NCBI RefSeq assembly: GCF_027568395.1
Contig: NZ_JANKZL010000007.1
Span: 226,877 to 290,876 of the forward strand
Direction: 5' to 3'
Origin: Aminobacter sp. HY435
GTDB lineage: Bacteria; Pseudomonadota; Alphaproteobacteria; Rhizobiales; Rhizobiaceae
Length of the DNA stretch: 64,000 nt
Every line of letters begins with the position of its first letter. The stretch's first letter is position 1. Shown piece by piece: positions 1 to 9,950 of the stretch. The position numbers and the translations under genes were made by a program. The notes under the pieces are model-generated. The model was not told the origin of the DNA and made no database searches. It saw nothing but the letters and a program-made list of their open reading frames with translations.

Positions 1-1
1 G

Positions 2-706
2 GAAGCGATTGCCGGCTTCAGCCTGATCCCCTCGGGGACGCTTGAGAGCTATTTCGCGGTGCAGAGCCAGAACGATTACTTCAAGCCGTTCATCAACTCG
101 GTGATCATCTCCGTCGGCTCGACCCTTATCGCCCTCGTGATTGCCATTCCATCCGCATGGTCGATGGCGTTCTCGCCGACCAAGCGCACCAAGGACGTGC
201 TGATGTGGATGCTGTCGACCAAGATGATGCCGGCGGTCGGCGTGCTCGTGCCGATGTACCTGATATTCCGCGACACCGGGCTGCTCGACACGCGGCTTGG
301 CCTGACCATCGTTCTGACGCTGATCAACCTGCCGATCGTCGTCTGGATGCTCTACACCTATTTTCGCGAAATTCCGGGAGAGATCCTGGAAGCAGCCCGC
401 ATGGACGGTGCCTCGCTGTTCAACGAGATCGTCCATGTGCTGACGCCAATGGCGGTGCCGGGCATCGCCTCGACGCTGCTGCTCAACATCATTCTCGCCT
501 GGAACGAGTCGTTCTGGTCGATCCGGCTATCGGCCGCCAACGCTGCGCCTCTCACCGCCTTCATCGCCTCGTTCTCGAGCCCGCAGGGGCTGTTTTGGGC
601 AAAGCTATCGGCGGCTTCAACGCTGGCGATCGCGCCGATCCTCATCATGGGTTGGTTCTCGCAACGCCAGCTGGTTCGCGGCCTGACCTTCGGCGCCGTC
701 AAATAG
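2..706 (+). CDS. smoG: Polyol (sorbitol/mannitol) ABC transporter permease, 5' end outside window
   Basis: Inner-membrane permease of the MalG type. The frame is open from base 2 to a TAG stop at 704-706, so the true start lies upstream of the window. Several hydrophobic membrane segments are visible. The cytoplasmic coupling loop of this family (EAA...G) is seen as [13 protein letters not shown], which contacts the ATPase. The ATPase gene follows after 19 bases, then sorbitol and mannitol dehydrogenases, so sorbitol/mannitol import (SmoEFGK/MtlEFGK type) is the best reading. The substrate is inferred from the neighbours, not from the permease itself. Confidence 0.85.
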   Translation, partial: EAIAGFSLIPSGTLESYFAVQSQNDYFKPFINSVIISVGSTLIALVIAIPSAWSMAFSPTKRTKDVLMWMLSTKMMPAVGVLVPMYLIFRDTGLLDTRLGLTIVLTLINLPIVVWMLYTYFREIPGEILEAARMDGASLFNEIVHVLTPMAVPGIASTLLLNIILAWNESFWSIRLSAANAAPLTAFIASFSSPQGLFWAKLSAASTLAIAPILIMGWFSQRQLVRGLTFGAVK

Positions 707-725
707 TCGATCCCGGGAGGAAACG

Positions 726-1721
726 ATGGGCAACATAGTTCTGAAGAAGGTGTCGAAGTCGTTCGGCGCGACGACGATCATCCCCGAGATCGATCTCGAA
801 ATCGAAGACGGCGAGTTCGTTGTCTTCGTCGGCCCCTCGGGGTGCGGCAAGTCCACGCTGCTGCGCCTGATCGCCGGGCTGGAGGACACCTCGGCCGGAT
901 CGATCAACATCGACGGCCGCGACGTAACCTCGGAACAGCCGGCCAAGCGCAAGCTCGCCATGGTGTTCCAGTCCTACGCGCTCTATCCGCACATGACCGT
1001 GCGCAACAACATCGCCTTCCCGCTCAAGATGGCCGGCGAGGACAAGGCAGTGATCGAGCGCAAGGTGGGCGACGCCGCGCGCGTGCTCAACCTGACCAAC
1101 TATCTCGAGCGACGTCCCGGCCAGCTGTCTGGCGGCCAGCGCCAGCGCGTCGCCATCGGCCGCGCCATCGTGCGGCAGCCTTCCGCATTCCTGTTCGATG
1201 AGCCGCTTTCGAACCTGGACGCGGCACTTCGCGGCACCATGCGGCTCGAAATCAGCGAACTGCACCATCAGTTGAAGACCACGATGATCTACGTCACCCA
1301 CGACCAGGTCGAGGCGATGACCATGGCCGACAAGATCGTCGTGCTGAACGCCGGCAACATCGAGCAGGTTGGCTCGCCGCTGGAGCTCTACCGTTCGCCG
1401 AAAAACCTGTTTGTCGCCGGCTTCATCGGTTCTCCGAAGATGAATCTCATGGACGGCGCCACCGCTGCCAAATACGGCGCCTCCACCATCGGCATCCGGC
1501 CCGAGCACATCAACATTTCCACCACCGCTGGCGATTGGAAAGGCACGGTCGGAGTTGCCGAACATCTCGGCGCTGACACTTTCCTGCATGTCCATACCGA
1601 CGTCGGCACGATCAACGTCCGAACGGGCGGCGAGTTTGTCGTCAGTCACGGCGACACCGTCTTTTTGTCTCCGGACCTTGCCAAGCTGCATCGCTTCGGC
1701 CCGGACGGGAGCGCACTGTGA
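726..1721 (+). CDS. smoK: Polyol ABC transporter ATP-binding protein (MalK/UgpC type)
   Basis: Cytoplasmic ATPase that powers the polyol importer. Of its 331 residues, Walker A (GPSGCGKST) is at about 36-44, the signature LSGGQ at 134-138, and Walker B with the catalytic Glu (FLFDEP) at about 155-160. The C-terminal third is the regulatory OB-like domain typical of MalK/UgpC proteins, ending in an IRPEH-containing segment. The start is preceded by a good ribosome binding site (GGGAGGAAACG). The stop overlaps the GTG start of the sorbitol dehydrogenase, indicating translational coupling. The MalK-type fold is certain; the sugar alcohol specificity comes from context. Confidence 0.9.
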   Translation: MGNIVLKKVSKSFGATTIIPEIDLEIEDGEFVVFVGPSGCGKSTLLRLIAGLEDTSAGSINIDGRDVTSEQPAKRKLAMVFQSYALYPHMTVRNNIAFPLKMAGEDKAVIERKVGDAARVLNLTNYLERRPGQLSGGQRQRVAIGRAIVRQPSAFLFDEPLSNLDAALRGTMRLEISELHHQLKTTMIYVTHDQVEAMTMADKIVVLNAGNIEQVGSPLELYRSPKNLFVAGFIGSPKMNLMDGATAAKYGASTIGIRPEHINISTTAGDWKGTVGVAEHLGADTFLHVHTDVGTINVRTGGEFVVSHGDTVFLSPDLAKLHRFGPDGSAL

Positions 1722-2491
1722 ACCGGCTCGAGGGCAAGTCAGCGCTGATAACAGGGGCAGCGCGCGGCATCGGCCGGGCCTTCGCCGAGGCCTATGTCTC
1801 CGAAGGGGCCGTCGTTGCCATAGGCGACATCAACCTTGAGGCAGCCGAGCGGACCGCATCGGAAATCGGCCGCAACGCCTACGCCGTAAAGCTTGACGTC
1901 ACCGATCTCGGCTCCATCGAGGCAGCGATCCGGGCGGTGGAAGCCAAGGCTGGCGGCATCGACATCCTGGTCAACAATGCCGCGCTGTTCGACCTGGCGC
2001 CCATCGTCGAGATCAGCAAGGCCAGCTACGACAAGCTGTTTGCGGTCAATGTCGCGGGAACCCTGTTCACCCTGCAGGCGGCGGCCAGGTCGATGATCGC
2101 ACGCGGCCGCGGCGGCCGGATCATCAACATGGCAAGCCAGGCGGGGCGACGGGGCGAAGCACTCGTCGGGGTCTATTGCGCCACCAAGGCCGCTGTCATC
2201 AGCTTGACCCAGTCGGCTGGGCTCGACCTGATCAAGCATCGCATCAACGTCAACGCGATCGCGCCCGGCGTCGTCGACGGCGAGCATTGGGACCATGTCG
2301 ATGCGCTGTTTGCCAAACACGAAGGTCGGCCGCTCGGCGAAAAGAAGCGCCTTGTCGGCGCGAGCGTGCCTTACGGCCGCATGGGCCGGGCCGAGGACCT
2401 CGTCGGCATGGCCGTGTTCCTGGCCAGCAGCGAGGCCGAATACATCGTCGCCCAGACATACAATGTCGACGGCGGCCAGTGGATGAGCTGA
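1718..2491 (+). CDS. smoS: Sorbitol (L-iditol 2-) dehydrogenase, short-chain dehydrogenase family
   Basis: A 257-residue NAD(P)-dependent SDR enzyme. It has the nucleotide-binding TGAARGIG at residues 12-19, an NNAA motif near residue 87, and the catalytic Tyr153/Lys157 pair (YCATK). It probably oxidises sorbitol to fructose after uptake. Translation starts at a GTG overlapping the ATPase stop by 4 bases. Length and gene order match SmoS of the Rhodobacter/rhizobial sorbitol operons. SDR membership is clear. The exact polyol (sorbitol, galactitol or xylitol) is inferred from operon context. Confidence 0.85.
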   Translation: MNRLEGKSALITGAARGIGRAFAEAYVSEGAVVAIGDINLEAAERTASEIGRNAYAVKLDVTDLGSIEAAIRAVEAKAGGIDILVNNAALFDLAPIVEISKASYDKLFAVNVAGTLFTLQAAARSMIARGRGGRIINMASQAGRRGEALVGVYCATKAAVISLTQSAGLDLIKHRINVNAIAPGVVDGEHWDHVDALFAKHEGRPLGEKKRLVGASVPYGRMGRAEDLVGMAVFLASSEAEYIVAQTYNVDGGQWMS

Positions 2492-2523
2492 ACCCCGAAC
2501 TCCTCAAGGAGAGGGTAGAGACC

Positions 2524-3993
2524 ATGACCGTCAAATTGTCTTCCGCAACACTTGCGGAATTGCCTCTGCGCGTCCAGCGCCCAGCCTACGACCGCGCCAG
2601 GCTCAGGGCCGGCATCCTGCATTTCGGAGTGGGCAATTTCCATCGCTCGCATCAGGCGGTCTATCTCGACGAACTGTTCAATTCAGGGGCCGATCACGAC
2701 TGGGCCATCGTCGGTGCGGGCGTGCTTGCGGCGGAAGAAGCCGGACGCCAGAAGCTGGCCGAACAGGACTGGCTGACCACCGTCGTAGAGCAGGACAGCG
2801 GCCATATGAGCGCGCGCGTCACCGGCGCGATGATCGATTTTATCCGCCCTGGCGACAGCGAAGCCATCGTTGCCCGTCTGGCCGATCCGGATATCCGTAT
2901 CGTGTCGCTGACCATCACCGAGGGCGGCTACTTCATCGATCCTGCGTCGGGGCTGTTCAATCCGTCTCACCCCCAGATCGTGGCCGACGCAGCCAATATC
3001 GCCGCTTCCAGGACGGTGTTCGGATTGATGCTGGCTGGCCTGATGCGCCGAAGGCAGGAAGGGACCGAGCCGTTCACTGTCATGTCCTGCGACAACATCC
3101 CCCACAATGGCAGGGTCACGGCGGACGCGCTGGTCGGCCTTGCGGCCTTGGTGGACAGCCAGCTAGCGGCATGGATACGCGACCACGTCGCTTTCCCCAA
3201 CAGCATGGTCGACCGTATCACGCCCGCAACCACGGACCGCGAGCGCGCGATCCTTTCGGAACAATTCGGCGTCGACGACAACTGGCCGGTATTTTGCGAA
3301 TCGTTCAGGCAGTGGGTGCTGGAAGACCGGTTTCCAACGGGACGGCCGGCACTTGAACAGGCTGGAGCGCAATTCGTGAAGGATGTCGCCCCGTTCGAAC
3401 TGATGAAGATCAGGATACTAAATGGCGGACATGCGACCATCGCCTATCCTGCCGGGCTGATGGACATTCACTTCGTCCACGAGGCAATGGAGAATCCACT
3501 GGTGCGCGGCTTTCTGGCCAAGCTCGAGCGTGAGGAGATCATGCCGACCGTGCCGCCGGTGCCCGGCGTCGTACTTGAGGAATATTGCCAACTGATCGAA
3601 CAGCGCTTCGCCAATCCGAAGATCGGCGACACTGTGCGCCGCCTGTGCCTGGATGGCTCGAACAGGCAGCCGAAATTCGTCATCCCGACCATCGCCGACA
3701 GGCTGAAAGCGGGCAAGGGCATTGACGGTCTTGCGCTCGAATCCGCGCTCTGGTGCCGCTACTGCCATGGCACGACCGAGTCCGGTGTCGCCATTGAGCC
3801 GAACGATCCCAATTGGGATCGCCTGCAAGCCACTGCCCGCAAGGCCAAAGACGATCCGCAGCATTGGCTGACCATGGAGGACATTTACGGTGACGTCGGC
3901 AAGAATGCCGCCTTTGCGCTGGCTTTCGGGCGCAGCCTCGCCGATTTGTGGAAGAATGGGACGCCCGCTACCCTTGAACGGTATCTTGCCTGA
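2524..3993 (+). CDS. mtlK: Mannitol 2-dehydrogenase (long-chain polyol dehydrogenase family)
   Basis: A 489-residue NAD-dependent polyol dehydrogenase that converts mannitol (often also arabinitol or sorbitol) to the ketose. The N-terminal part carries the Rossmann-like GVGNFHRSH region. The family catalytic signature K-x4-N-x2-H is present as Lys295, Asn300 and His303. The ATG at 2524 is chosen because a strong AAGGAGAG site lies about 10 bases upstream. The same frame stays open much further upstream, but that part overlaps smoS. It follows smoS by 32 bases and is probably co-transcribed. Confidence 0.9.
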   Translation: MTVKLSSATLAELPLRVQRPAYDRARLRAGILHFGVGNFHRSHQAVYLDELFNSGADHDWAIVGAGVLAAEEAGRQKLAEQDWLTTVVEQDSGHMSARVTGAMIDFIRPGDSEAIVARLADPDIRIVSLTITEGGYFIDPASGLFNPSHPQIVADAANIAASRTVFGLMLAGLMRRRQEGTEPFTVMSCDNIPHNGRVTADALVGLAALVDSQLAAWIRDHVAFPNSMVDRITPATTDRERAILSEQFGVDDNWPVFCESFRQWVLEDRFPTGRPALEQAGAQFVKDVAPFELMKIRILNGGHATIAYPAGLMDIHFVHEAMENPLVRGFLAKLEREEIMPTVPPVPGVVLEEYCQLIEQRFANPKIGDTVRRLCLDGSNRQPKFVIPTIADRLKAGKGIDGLALESALWCRYCHGTTESGVAIEPNDPNWDRLQATARKAKDDPQHWLTMEDIYGDVGKNAAFALAFGRSLADLWKNGTPATLERYLA

Positions 3994-4015
3994 GTGACCA
4001 GATCCGGTGGCCGCC

Positions 4016-4038
4016 GACGCAAGCTCCGCGCTTGCGTC
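4016..4038 (+). terminator. Intergenic hairpin after mannitol dehydrogenase
   Basis: Perfect 8-bp stem GACGCAAG/CTTGCGTC around a CTCCGCG loop, located 22 bases after the mtlK stop. There is no T-run, so it may stabilise the message 3' end or attenuate read-through into the kinase gene rather than act as an intrinsic terminator. Confidence 0.4.
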
Positions 4039-4123
4039 AATCCGGCTGCCCTTTATATTCGCCGGCAGGTTGGAAACGCTGGCGCTTGTCACCAAGCCGA
4101 GAGCGGGAAAGAAAGCGTCCTGA

Positions 4124-5695
4124 ATGGACAAACTGGTCTGCGCGGTCGACGTGGGGACGGGAAGCGCGCGGGCGGGCATCTTCAACCGCGCTGGCCACCT
4201 GCTGGGGCGCGCCGAGCACACGATCGCGATGAACCGCTCATCGAGCGGCCATGCCGAGCATGATTCCGAAAACATCTGGTCTGCCGTTTCGGCGTCGGTT
4301 CGCGACGCACGCCAGCAAGCGGGAGTTGCGGCGGAGGACATCGCCGGCATTTCGTTCGACGCGACCTGCTCGACGGTATTTCGTGGCTGGAGCGGCGAAC
4401 AGATCTCAGTATCCGACGATGGCGAGGCTCGTTGGGACACCATCGTCTGGCTCGATCATCGTGCCCTGGCGGAGGCCGACGAATGCACCGCCACCGGGCA
4501 CGAGGTCTTGAAATATGTCGGTGGCGTGATGTCGCCTGAGATGGCGACGCCCAAGCTGATGTGGGTGAAGCGTCATCGGCCGGAAAGCTGGGCGCGCACC
4601 GGCCAGTTGTTCGACCTTGCCGATTTCCTGACCTACAAGGCCTGTGGTTCTCTTGCCCGCTCGCAATGCACGCTGGCCGCCAAATGGACCTATCTCGCCC
4701 ATGAGCGCGAAGGCTGGCGGCACGATTTCTTTGCTTCGGTCGGCCTCGCGGACTTCTTTGAACATGCCAGCCTGCCAGCAAGGGCAAGTCCGGTCGGCGC
4801 GAACCTTGGCTTGCTCACCGAAGACGCCGCGAAGGCGCTTGGACTGACGACGCAATGCCATGTCGGTTCCGGCATGATCGACGCCTTTGCCGGCGCACTC
4901 GGCGTGATCGGCGGCATGCCGGGCATCGAGCGCCACCTGGCGCTGATCGCCGGAACCTCAAGCTGCGTCATGGCGATGTCGCCCGAGCCTCGCGCCTTTG
5001 CCGGCGGATGGGGTCCGTATTACGGCGCGGCCCTGCCAGGCTTGTGGCTCAGCGAGGGCGGACAGTCGGCCACCGGGGCGCTGCTCGACCACGTCATCCG
5101 CTGGCATGGCGCGGGCGGCGAACCCGAAGCCGCCATGCACCAGGCGATCACCGAGCGCATCCTGCAGTTGCGCGCCATCGAAGGCCTCGATCTCGCGGGA
5201 CGGCTCCACGTGCTGCCGGATTTCCATGGCAACCGCTCGCCGCTTGCGGATCCGCACGCAGTAGGCGTCATCAGTGGGCTGACGCTCGACGCCTCGTTCG
5301 ACAGCCTATGCAGGCTCTACTGGCGTACCGCGGTCGCGATAGCGCTCGGCACGCGAAATGTGCTCGATGCGCTCAACGGCAATGGCTACGTGATAGACAC
5401 GCTGCACATCACAGGCGGCCATACCCGCAATCCGCTGCTGATGGAGCTTTATGCCGACGCCACTGCCTGCACTGTCATCGAACCGGTCGGCGGCGACGCC
5501 GTATTGCTGGGCACCGCCATGGCGGCCGCTGCGGCGTCGGACATTTATCCGAGCCTAGCCGATGCTTGCATTGCGATGCGGCAGGAAGGCCGGGCGCGTC
5601 GTCCCAATCCGGCGGCACGCGCGCGTTTCGACCGCGACTACCGCGTCTTTCTTGAGATGCATCGTCAGCGCCAGGCACTCGACGCACTTGTCTGA
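4124..5695 (+). CDS. FGGY-family pentulose kinase (D-ribulokinase-like)
   Basis: A 523-residue cytoplasmic sugar kinase of the FGGY family. The N-terminal phosphate-binding segment (DVGTGSARAG) starts at about residue 8. The GSGMIDAFAG and AGTSSCVM motifs mark the middle, and the C-terminal adenosine loop contains GGHTRNPLLMEL. The pattern resembles the pentulose kinase subgroup (ribulose/xylulose kinases) more than glycerol kinase. Placed after polyol dehydrogenases, it probably phosphorylates the ketose made from a pentitol such as arabinitol or ribitol. In related operons this slot holds xylulokinase. Substrate is uncertain. Confidence 0.8.
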   Translation: MDKLVCAVDVGTGSARAGIFNRAGHLLGRAEHTIAMNRSSSGHAEHDSENIWSAVSASVRDARQQAGVAAEDIAGISFDATCSTVFRGWSGEQISVSDDGEARWDTIVWLDHRALAEADECTATGHEVLKYVGGVMSPEMATPKLMWVKRHRPESWARTGQLFDLADFLTYKACGSLARSQCTLAAKWTYLAHEREGWRHDFFASVGLADFFEHASLPARASPVGANLGLLTEDAAKALGLTTQCHVGSGMIDAFAGALGVIGGMPGIERHLALIAGTSSCVMAMSPEPRAFAGGWGPYYGAALPGLWLSEGGQSATGALLDHVIRWHGAGGEPEAAMHQAITERILQLRAIEGLDLAGRLHVLPDFHGNRSPLADPHAVGVISGLTLDASFDSLCRLYWRTAVAIALGTRNVLDALNGNGYVIDTLHITGGHTRNPLLMELYADATACTVIEPVGGDAVLLGTAMAAAAASDIYPSLADACIAMRQEGRARRPNPAARARFDRDYRVFLEMHRQRQALDALV

Positions 5696-5895
5696 CCACA
5701 GCATCGGCCTGAAAATCGGGAATTGGCACCGCGCAAACCAATTTTCGCTGCGTGCGCAGCCGGATTGGCACCAAACGCGCCTTGGTTAACTCCCTGTTTA
5801 CCAAGCGTGCATCGGTTCGCCCAATTGGCTAGGGTTGAGAGGGCGCCGCCGCCGCCAGCAAGGTTCTGTTTACCTTTGCGCCATAGCCCAACAAC

Positions 5896-6489
5896 ATGCG
5901 CAGCTCCAATTTTATCAAAATGCTTCCGATCGCGGTCGTGCTCGCGGTCGCCGGTTGCGCAACCCCGCCCGAGGACATCAACAATCTCTGCGCGGTCTTC
6001 CAGCAGCGCGATGGCTGGATCGAAAGTTGGCACACCGATGCCAAGCGGGCCGAACAAAAGTATGGTGTGCCCGTGCATGTGCTGATGGCGACGCTGCGCA
6101 AGGAATCAGGTTTCAAGAGCAACGCCCGTCCGCCTCGGACAAAGCTCCTGGGCTTCATACCGTGGAAGCGTCCAAGCACAGCTTATGGTTATTCGCAGGC
6201 GCTCGACGGCACCTGGACGCAGTACCAGCGCGAAACCGGCAACTGGTCGGCTCGCCGCACCAGCTTCGCCTCGGCAATCGATTTTGTCGGCTGGTATCAT
6301 TCCAAAACGGCCCAGACCTATGGCGTTGCCCGCGACGACGCCTATTCGCTCTATCTGGCCTATTATTTCGGCTGGAGCGGCTATGGGCGCGGCGATTGGA
6401 AGAACAACAGTTCCATGCAGCGCTACGCGCGTTCGACGGTCTCGATGGCGCAGAGCTACGAGACCCAGATGCGACAATGCCGCCTCTGA
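5896..6489 (+). CDS. Lytic transglycosylase SLT-domain lipoprotein
   Basis: A 197-residue exported lipoprotein. The signal peptide ends in a lipobox (VAGC) with the lipidated Cys at residue 21. An SLT-type goose-lysozyme-like domain follows. The catalytic Glu is probably Glu70 in ATLRKESGF, and the YGYSQALDGTW segment matches the conserved second motif of these domains. It would cleave peptidoglycan glycan strands from the outer-membrane side. It stands alone, with about 200 bases upstream free of genes. Family is clear, physiological role unknown. Confidence 0.8.
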   Translation: MRSSNFIKMLPIAVVLAVAGCATPPEDINNLCAVFQQRDGWIESWHTDAKRAEQKYGVPVHVLMATLRKESGFKSNARPPRTKLLGFIPWKRPSTAYGYSQALDGTWTQYQRETGNWSARRTSFASAIDFVGWYHSKTAQTYGVARDDAYSLYLAYYFGWSGYGRGDWKNNSSMQRYARSTVSMAQSYETQMRQCRL

Positions 6490-6506
6490 GAGTCGGTGTC
6501 GGGCGC

Positions 6507-6533
6507 GCCAGTGGCAAGAAATCTTGCGCTGGC
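6507..6533. terminator. Hairpin between convergent genes
   Basis: Two stacked stems, GCCAG/CTGGC and GCAAG/CTTGC, around an AAAT loop. It sits between the convergent transglycosylase and ornithine cyclodeaminase genes. It is the only obvious candidate for a bidirectional transcription stop there, although a T-run is lacking. Confidence 0.4.
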
Positions 6534-6554
6534 CGTGTCCGAGCGCGTCTCCAG

Positions 6555-7607
6555 CTAGGCCGATTGCTTGCGGTGCCGCAACAGCATGCCGAACAGATCA
6601 CGCGGCTCGTCCGGGTCGGCGAGCAGGTCGAGCTCTTCGTAGTGTCTGGTCAGGCGCAACTGGTCGCGGACATAACGAAGCGCTGAAAAGTCCTCGATGG
6701 CGAAGCCGACGGAATCAAACAGCGTGATCTGGCCGGCGTCGCTGCGCCCTTGCGCCGCGCCAGTCATCACCTGCCACAGCTCGATGACCGGATAGTCGGC
6801 AGGCAACTGCTGGATCTCACCCTCGATACGGGTTTGCGGCGGATACTCCACCACAATCTGCGAGCGCAGCAGGATGTCGCGATGCAGCTCGGTCTTGCCG
6901 GGGCAATCGCCGCCAACCGCGTTGATGTGGACCCCGGAGCCGATCATGTTGTCGGTCAGGATCGTCGCGCACTGCTTGTCGGCGGTGACGGTGGTGATGA
7001 TCTGGGCGCCTTCGACGGCGTCCTGGCCGGTCCTGCAAATTGTGATTTCGAAGCCCTGGCCGGCAAGGTTGCGGGCGCATTTGCGGCTCGCCTCGGGATC
7101 GATGTCGTAGAGGCGCAGCTTGTCGATGCCGAGAAGTTGCTTGAAGGCGAGGGCCTGGAACTCGGACTGTGCGCCGTTGCCGATGATCGCCATCGTGTCG
7201 GAGCCCTTCGGCGCCAGGTATTTTGCCGCGACCGCCGACGTCGCCGCGGTGCGCAGCGCGGTCAGGATGGTCATTTCGGTGAGCAGCATCGGGTAGCCCG
7301 AGCCGACATCGGCCAGCACGCCGAAGGCGGTCACGGTCTGCAGGCCCTCGCGCGTGTTCTTGGGGTGGCCATTGACGTATTTGAAGCCGTAGAGCTGGCC
7401 GTCGCTGGTCGGCATCAGCTCGATGACGCCGTCATGGCTGTGCGAGGCCACCCGCGGGGTCTTGTCGAACAGTTCCCAGCGGCGGAAGTCTTCCTCGATA
7501 TAGCCGGAGAGGTCGCCGAGAAAACGGTCGACGCCGATTTCGAGCACCAGCGTCATCATGTTGTCGACGCTGACGAAAGGCACGATGTTGAGCTTGGGCG
7601 CGGTCAT
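6555..7607 (-). CDS. ocd: Ornithine cyclodeaminase
   Basis: A 350-residue NAD-dependent enzyme of the ornithine cyclodeaminase/mu-crystallin family. It converts ornithine to proline with release of ammonia. A Rossmann segment (MAIIGNGAQSEFQ) lies at about residues 138-150, and TLFDSVGFAIEDF near the C-terminus is a hallmark of true ornithine cyclodeaminases. Its ATG shares one base with the arginase stop (TGATG), so the two are translationally coupled. Together they form an arginine to ornithine to proline route typical of Agrobacterium and rhizobia. Confidence 0.9.
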   Translation of the reverse strand: MTAPKLNIVPFVSVDNMMTLVLEIGVDRFLGDLSGYIEEDFRRWELFDKTPRVASHSHDGVIELMPTSDGQLYGFKYVNGHPKNTREGLQTVTAFGVLADVGSGYPMLLTEMTILTALRTAATSAVAAKYLAPKGSDTMAIIGNGAQSEFQALAFKQLLGIDKLRLYDIDPEASRKCARNLAGQGFEITICRTGQDAVEGAQIITTVTADKQCATILTDNMIGSGVHINAVGGDCPGKTELHRDILLRSQIVVEYPPQTRIEGEIQQLPADYPVIELWQVMTGAAQGRSDAGQITLFDSVGFAIEDFSALRYVRDQLRLTRHYEELDLLADPDEPRDLFGMLLRHRKQSA

Positions 7608-8527
7608 CAGAAGCTCCTCGTCGGGCGGTCCATGATGCGGCGGCCCATCAGGCTGGCGGTCAGGTCGACCATCAGGATTGCGGTGCGGCCCCGTTCATCG
7701 AGAAACGGGTTGAGCTCGACCAGGTCGAGGCTGGAGACCAGTCCGCTGTCGTGCAGCATTTCCATGGCGAGGTGCGCCTCGCGGAAGGTGGCGCCGCCGG
7801 GAACGGTGGTGCCGACGGCAGGTGCGATCGCCGGGTCGAGGAAATCGACGTCGAGGCTGACATGCAGCAGGCCGTTCTCCGCGGCGACCCGTTCGAGGAA
7901 GGCGCGCAGCAGCGGCGCCAGCCCATGCTCGTCGATCGAGCGCATGTCATGCACGGTAACGCCCGCCTTGGTCAGCGCCAGCCGCTCGGCCGGATCGACG
8001 CTGCGGATGCCGAGCGTGCATACCCGACGCGGATCGACCGTGGCGGCAAGCGCGGGGAAATAGCCCTCGAAGCCGGCAAGGCCGCTGGCATAGGCGAGGG
8101 GAACGCCGTGCAGGTTGCCGCTCGCCGTCGTCTCGAGCGTGTGGAAGTCGGGATGGGCGTCAAGCCACAGGACAAACAGCGGCCGGCCCTGTTCGGCGGC
8201 GCGACGGGCAACGCCCGACAAGGTGCCGGCGGACATGCTGTGGTCGCCGCCGAGAAAGATCGGCATGGCGTTGTCGCTGGCGGCATAAGCGGCTTCGGCG
8301 ATAGCCGTTGTCCATGCGACGATCTCGGGCAACGACTTGAGCGCGCTGTTGGCGTGTTTGGGCACCTCGGCCGGACGAGGCTCGACAGTGCCAAGGTCAG
8401 TCACGGTATGGCCGAGTTCCAGCAACGCCGCGCCCAGGCCCGCGGTGCGCAGCGCGCTCGGCCCCATCTCGCAGCCCATGCGTCCGGCCCCGTCTTGAAC
8501 CGGAGCTCCCAGGATCTTGCAGTGCAT
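7607..8527 (-). CDS. rocF: Arginase
   Basis: A 306-residue Mn-dependent ureohydrolase. The three metal-binding segments of the family are intact: GGDHSMSAG near residue 86, DAHPDFHT near 115, and SLDVDFLDP near 220. It hydrolyses arginine to ornithine and urea. It is the first gene of a two-gene operon with ornithine cyclodeaminase and is divergent from an Lrp/AsnC regulator. In related bacteria such a regulator (ArgR/ArcR of the Lrp type) activates arginase in response to arginine. That regulation here is inferred from position. Confidence 0.92.
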   Translation of the reverse strand: MHCKILGAPVQDGAGRMGCEMGPSALRTAGLGAALLELGHTVTDLGTVEPRPAEVPKHANSALKSLPEIVAWTTAIAEAAYAASDNAMPIFLGGDHSMSAGTLSGVARRAAEQGRPLFVLWLDAHPDFHTLETTASGNLHGVPLAYASGLAGFEGYFPALAATVDPRRVCTLGIRSVDPAERLALTKAGVTVHDMRSIDEHGLAPLLRAFLERVAAENGLLHVSLDVDFLDPAIAPAVGTTVPGGATFREAHLAMEMLHDSGLVSSLDLVELNPFLDERGRTAILMVDLTASLMGRRIMDRPTRSF

Positions 8528-8663
8528 TCGTCGTCACCCGCCAATTGAGCTTGAAGAGGGCATATTGGACGGGTTCACGCTGGCATTTTGAAGCCATTGA
8601 AATGGTGGTTTCGATATGCAAACTGTCCAAATCGGCGGTCAAAATGCGCGGAATGGAACCATC

Positions 8664-9101
8664 ATGGACGATTTGGACAAGCGGCTTGTCACCTTGCTTC
8701 GTCACCAGGCGCGCAGCAGCATCTCCGATCTGGCAGTCGATCTCGGTGTTTCCCGTGCCACTGTGCGGGCCCGCATGGAGCGGTTGGAAAAGTCGGGCGA
8801 CATTGTTGGCTACACTGTCATCCTACGCGCCGACGCTGTCGACCAGGCTGTGCGCGGCATCATGCTGATCGAGATCGAGGGCCATGTTTCGGATCGGGTG
8901 ATCCGCGCCCTTGGCGGCTTCTCGGAAGTCTCCGAAATTCACACCACCAACGGTCGCTGGGACCTGGTGGTCGAACTGCGGACTTCCACGCTCACCGATC
9001 TTGACGCCGTCCTGCGCCGCATCAGGCTGATCCCAGGCATCACAGGCAGCGAAACAAACCTGCTATTGGCCACGCCGCGCAGCACCAAGGCGAAGCTATA
9101 G
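8664..9101 (+). CDS. Lrp/AsnC-family transcriptional regulator of arginase operon
   Basis: A 145-residue regulator with an N-terminal winged HTH (about 1-50, recognition segment SDLAVDLGVSRATVRARM) and a C-terminal RAM ligand-binding domain (about 60-140). The ATG at 8664, starting MDDLDKRL, is preferred over an upstream ATG at 8616 because family members begin with exactly this kind of segment. It is divergent from arginase with about 135 bases between starts. It is therefore the likely arginine-responsive activator of arginase and ornithine cyclodeaminase. Confidence 0.88.
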   Translation: MDDLDKRLVTLLRHQARSSISDLAVDLGVSRATVRARMERLEKSGDIVGYTVILRADAVDQAVRGIMLIEIEGHVSDRVIRALGGFSEVSEIHTTNGRWDLVVELRTSTLTDLDAVLRRIRLIPGITGSETNLLLATPRSTKAKL

Positions 9102-9158
9102 TCAAACGCCCGGACGCGATGGAGGCGCGACACAGGGGTGCGCCAAACCGGCCAACGT

Positions 9159-9860
9159 TCAGTCCTTGGCCATTTTTTGCCGACGCCCGAGGCTGCCGAT
9201 GAACGCGTCGAAGGCGGCGATATCGCCGGGTTCGGCTTCCTGGCCGCTGAAGGACAGCAGATAGGCCGGCACATACGAGACCCTGACGTCGAGTGCTTCG
9301 TCGACGTCGAGGGTGTAATGGCCAATCTGCATGAAATAGAGCACGCGGGCGCGGATGAAGGCGTTCTTTTCGTCATAGCCGTAGCGCTGGTACATGGCGG
9401 TGATTGCATCGATGCGGCGCGTATCCGCTTCGTCGATCACGGCCCGGATCGAGGGATCGCGTCGCGCCCAGATGCGGACGGCAATGTCGAGCTGCGGGTC
9501 GAACAGCCGGTCGTCGATCCAGCATTGGAACACGTTGAGGATCGCGCGGTTGATGTTTGGCGCCGGTCTCAAGGCGTGATCGACCACCGGATCGGTGTTG
9601 CTGCGCAGCCAGTTCTGCAGCAGCTGTTCGTGCAGGTCTCCCAGGCTCTCGAAGAACCAGTAGAAACTGGAGCGGGAGACGTTCAGCTTCCTGGCCATGA
9701 CCTGGATCTTGACCTGGTCGATGCCGTCCTCGACCAGCGTCTTGATCGCCAGGTTGAGCCAGTCCTGCTTCGACGTCCGCGACGATCCCTCGATTGCCGC
9801 TTCTTCGACCGGTTTCATGTCCTCCCCTGAAGCGGCTGCCTTCCGTTCTTTTTGTGGCAT
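9159..9860 (-). CDS. TetR-family transcriptional regulator (divergent from peptide operon)
   Basis: A 233-residue regulator. The TetR HTH covers about residues 30-75, with MARKLNVSRSSFYWFF as the recognition region; the rest is a variable ligand domain. The start at 9860 is supported by an upstream GGGGAAG. The N-terminal 28 residues before the HTH are polar and an alternative start at 9818 is possible. It is divergent from the S9 peptidase/dipeptide transporter operon, with a palindromic operator candidate at 9951-9980 between them, and probably controls that operon. Confidence 0.85.
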   Translation of the reverse strand: MPQKERKAAASGEDMKPVEEAAIEGSSRTSKQDWLNLAIKTLVEDGIDQVKIQVMARKLNVSRSSFYWFFESLGDLHEQLLQNWLRSNTDPVVDHALRPAPNINRAILNVFQCWIDDRLFDPQLDIAVRIWARRDPSIRAVIDEADTRRIDAITAMYQRYGYDEKNAFIRARVLYFMQIGHYTLDVDEALDVRVSYVPAYLLSFSGQEAEPGDIAAFDAFIGSLGRRQKMAKD

Positions 9861-9950
9861 GGTCCGTCTTCCCCTTTTTGACCCTTATACGGTCGGCGTC
9901 AGGCCCTTGGCAGCGAATTTTTCGTCACGTCGAAGTCGCCAGACTTTTAT

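Noticed and set aside
699..1691. Long minus-strand open frame across the polyol ATPase gene
   Set aside because: It is the antisense shadow of a well-supported ATPase gene in high-GC DNA and encodes no recognisable motif.
2176..2523. N-terminal extension of mannitol dehydrogenase
   Set aside because: The extension overlaps the 3' end of smoS, is arginine-rich and has no family match; a strong ribosome binding site precedes the ATG at 2524.
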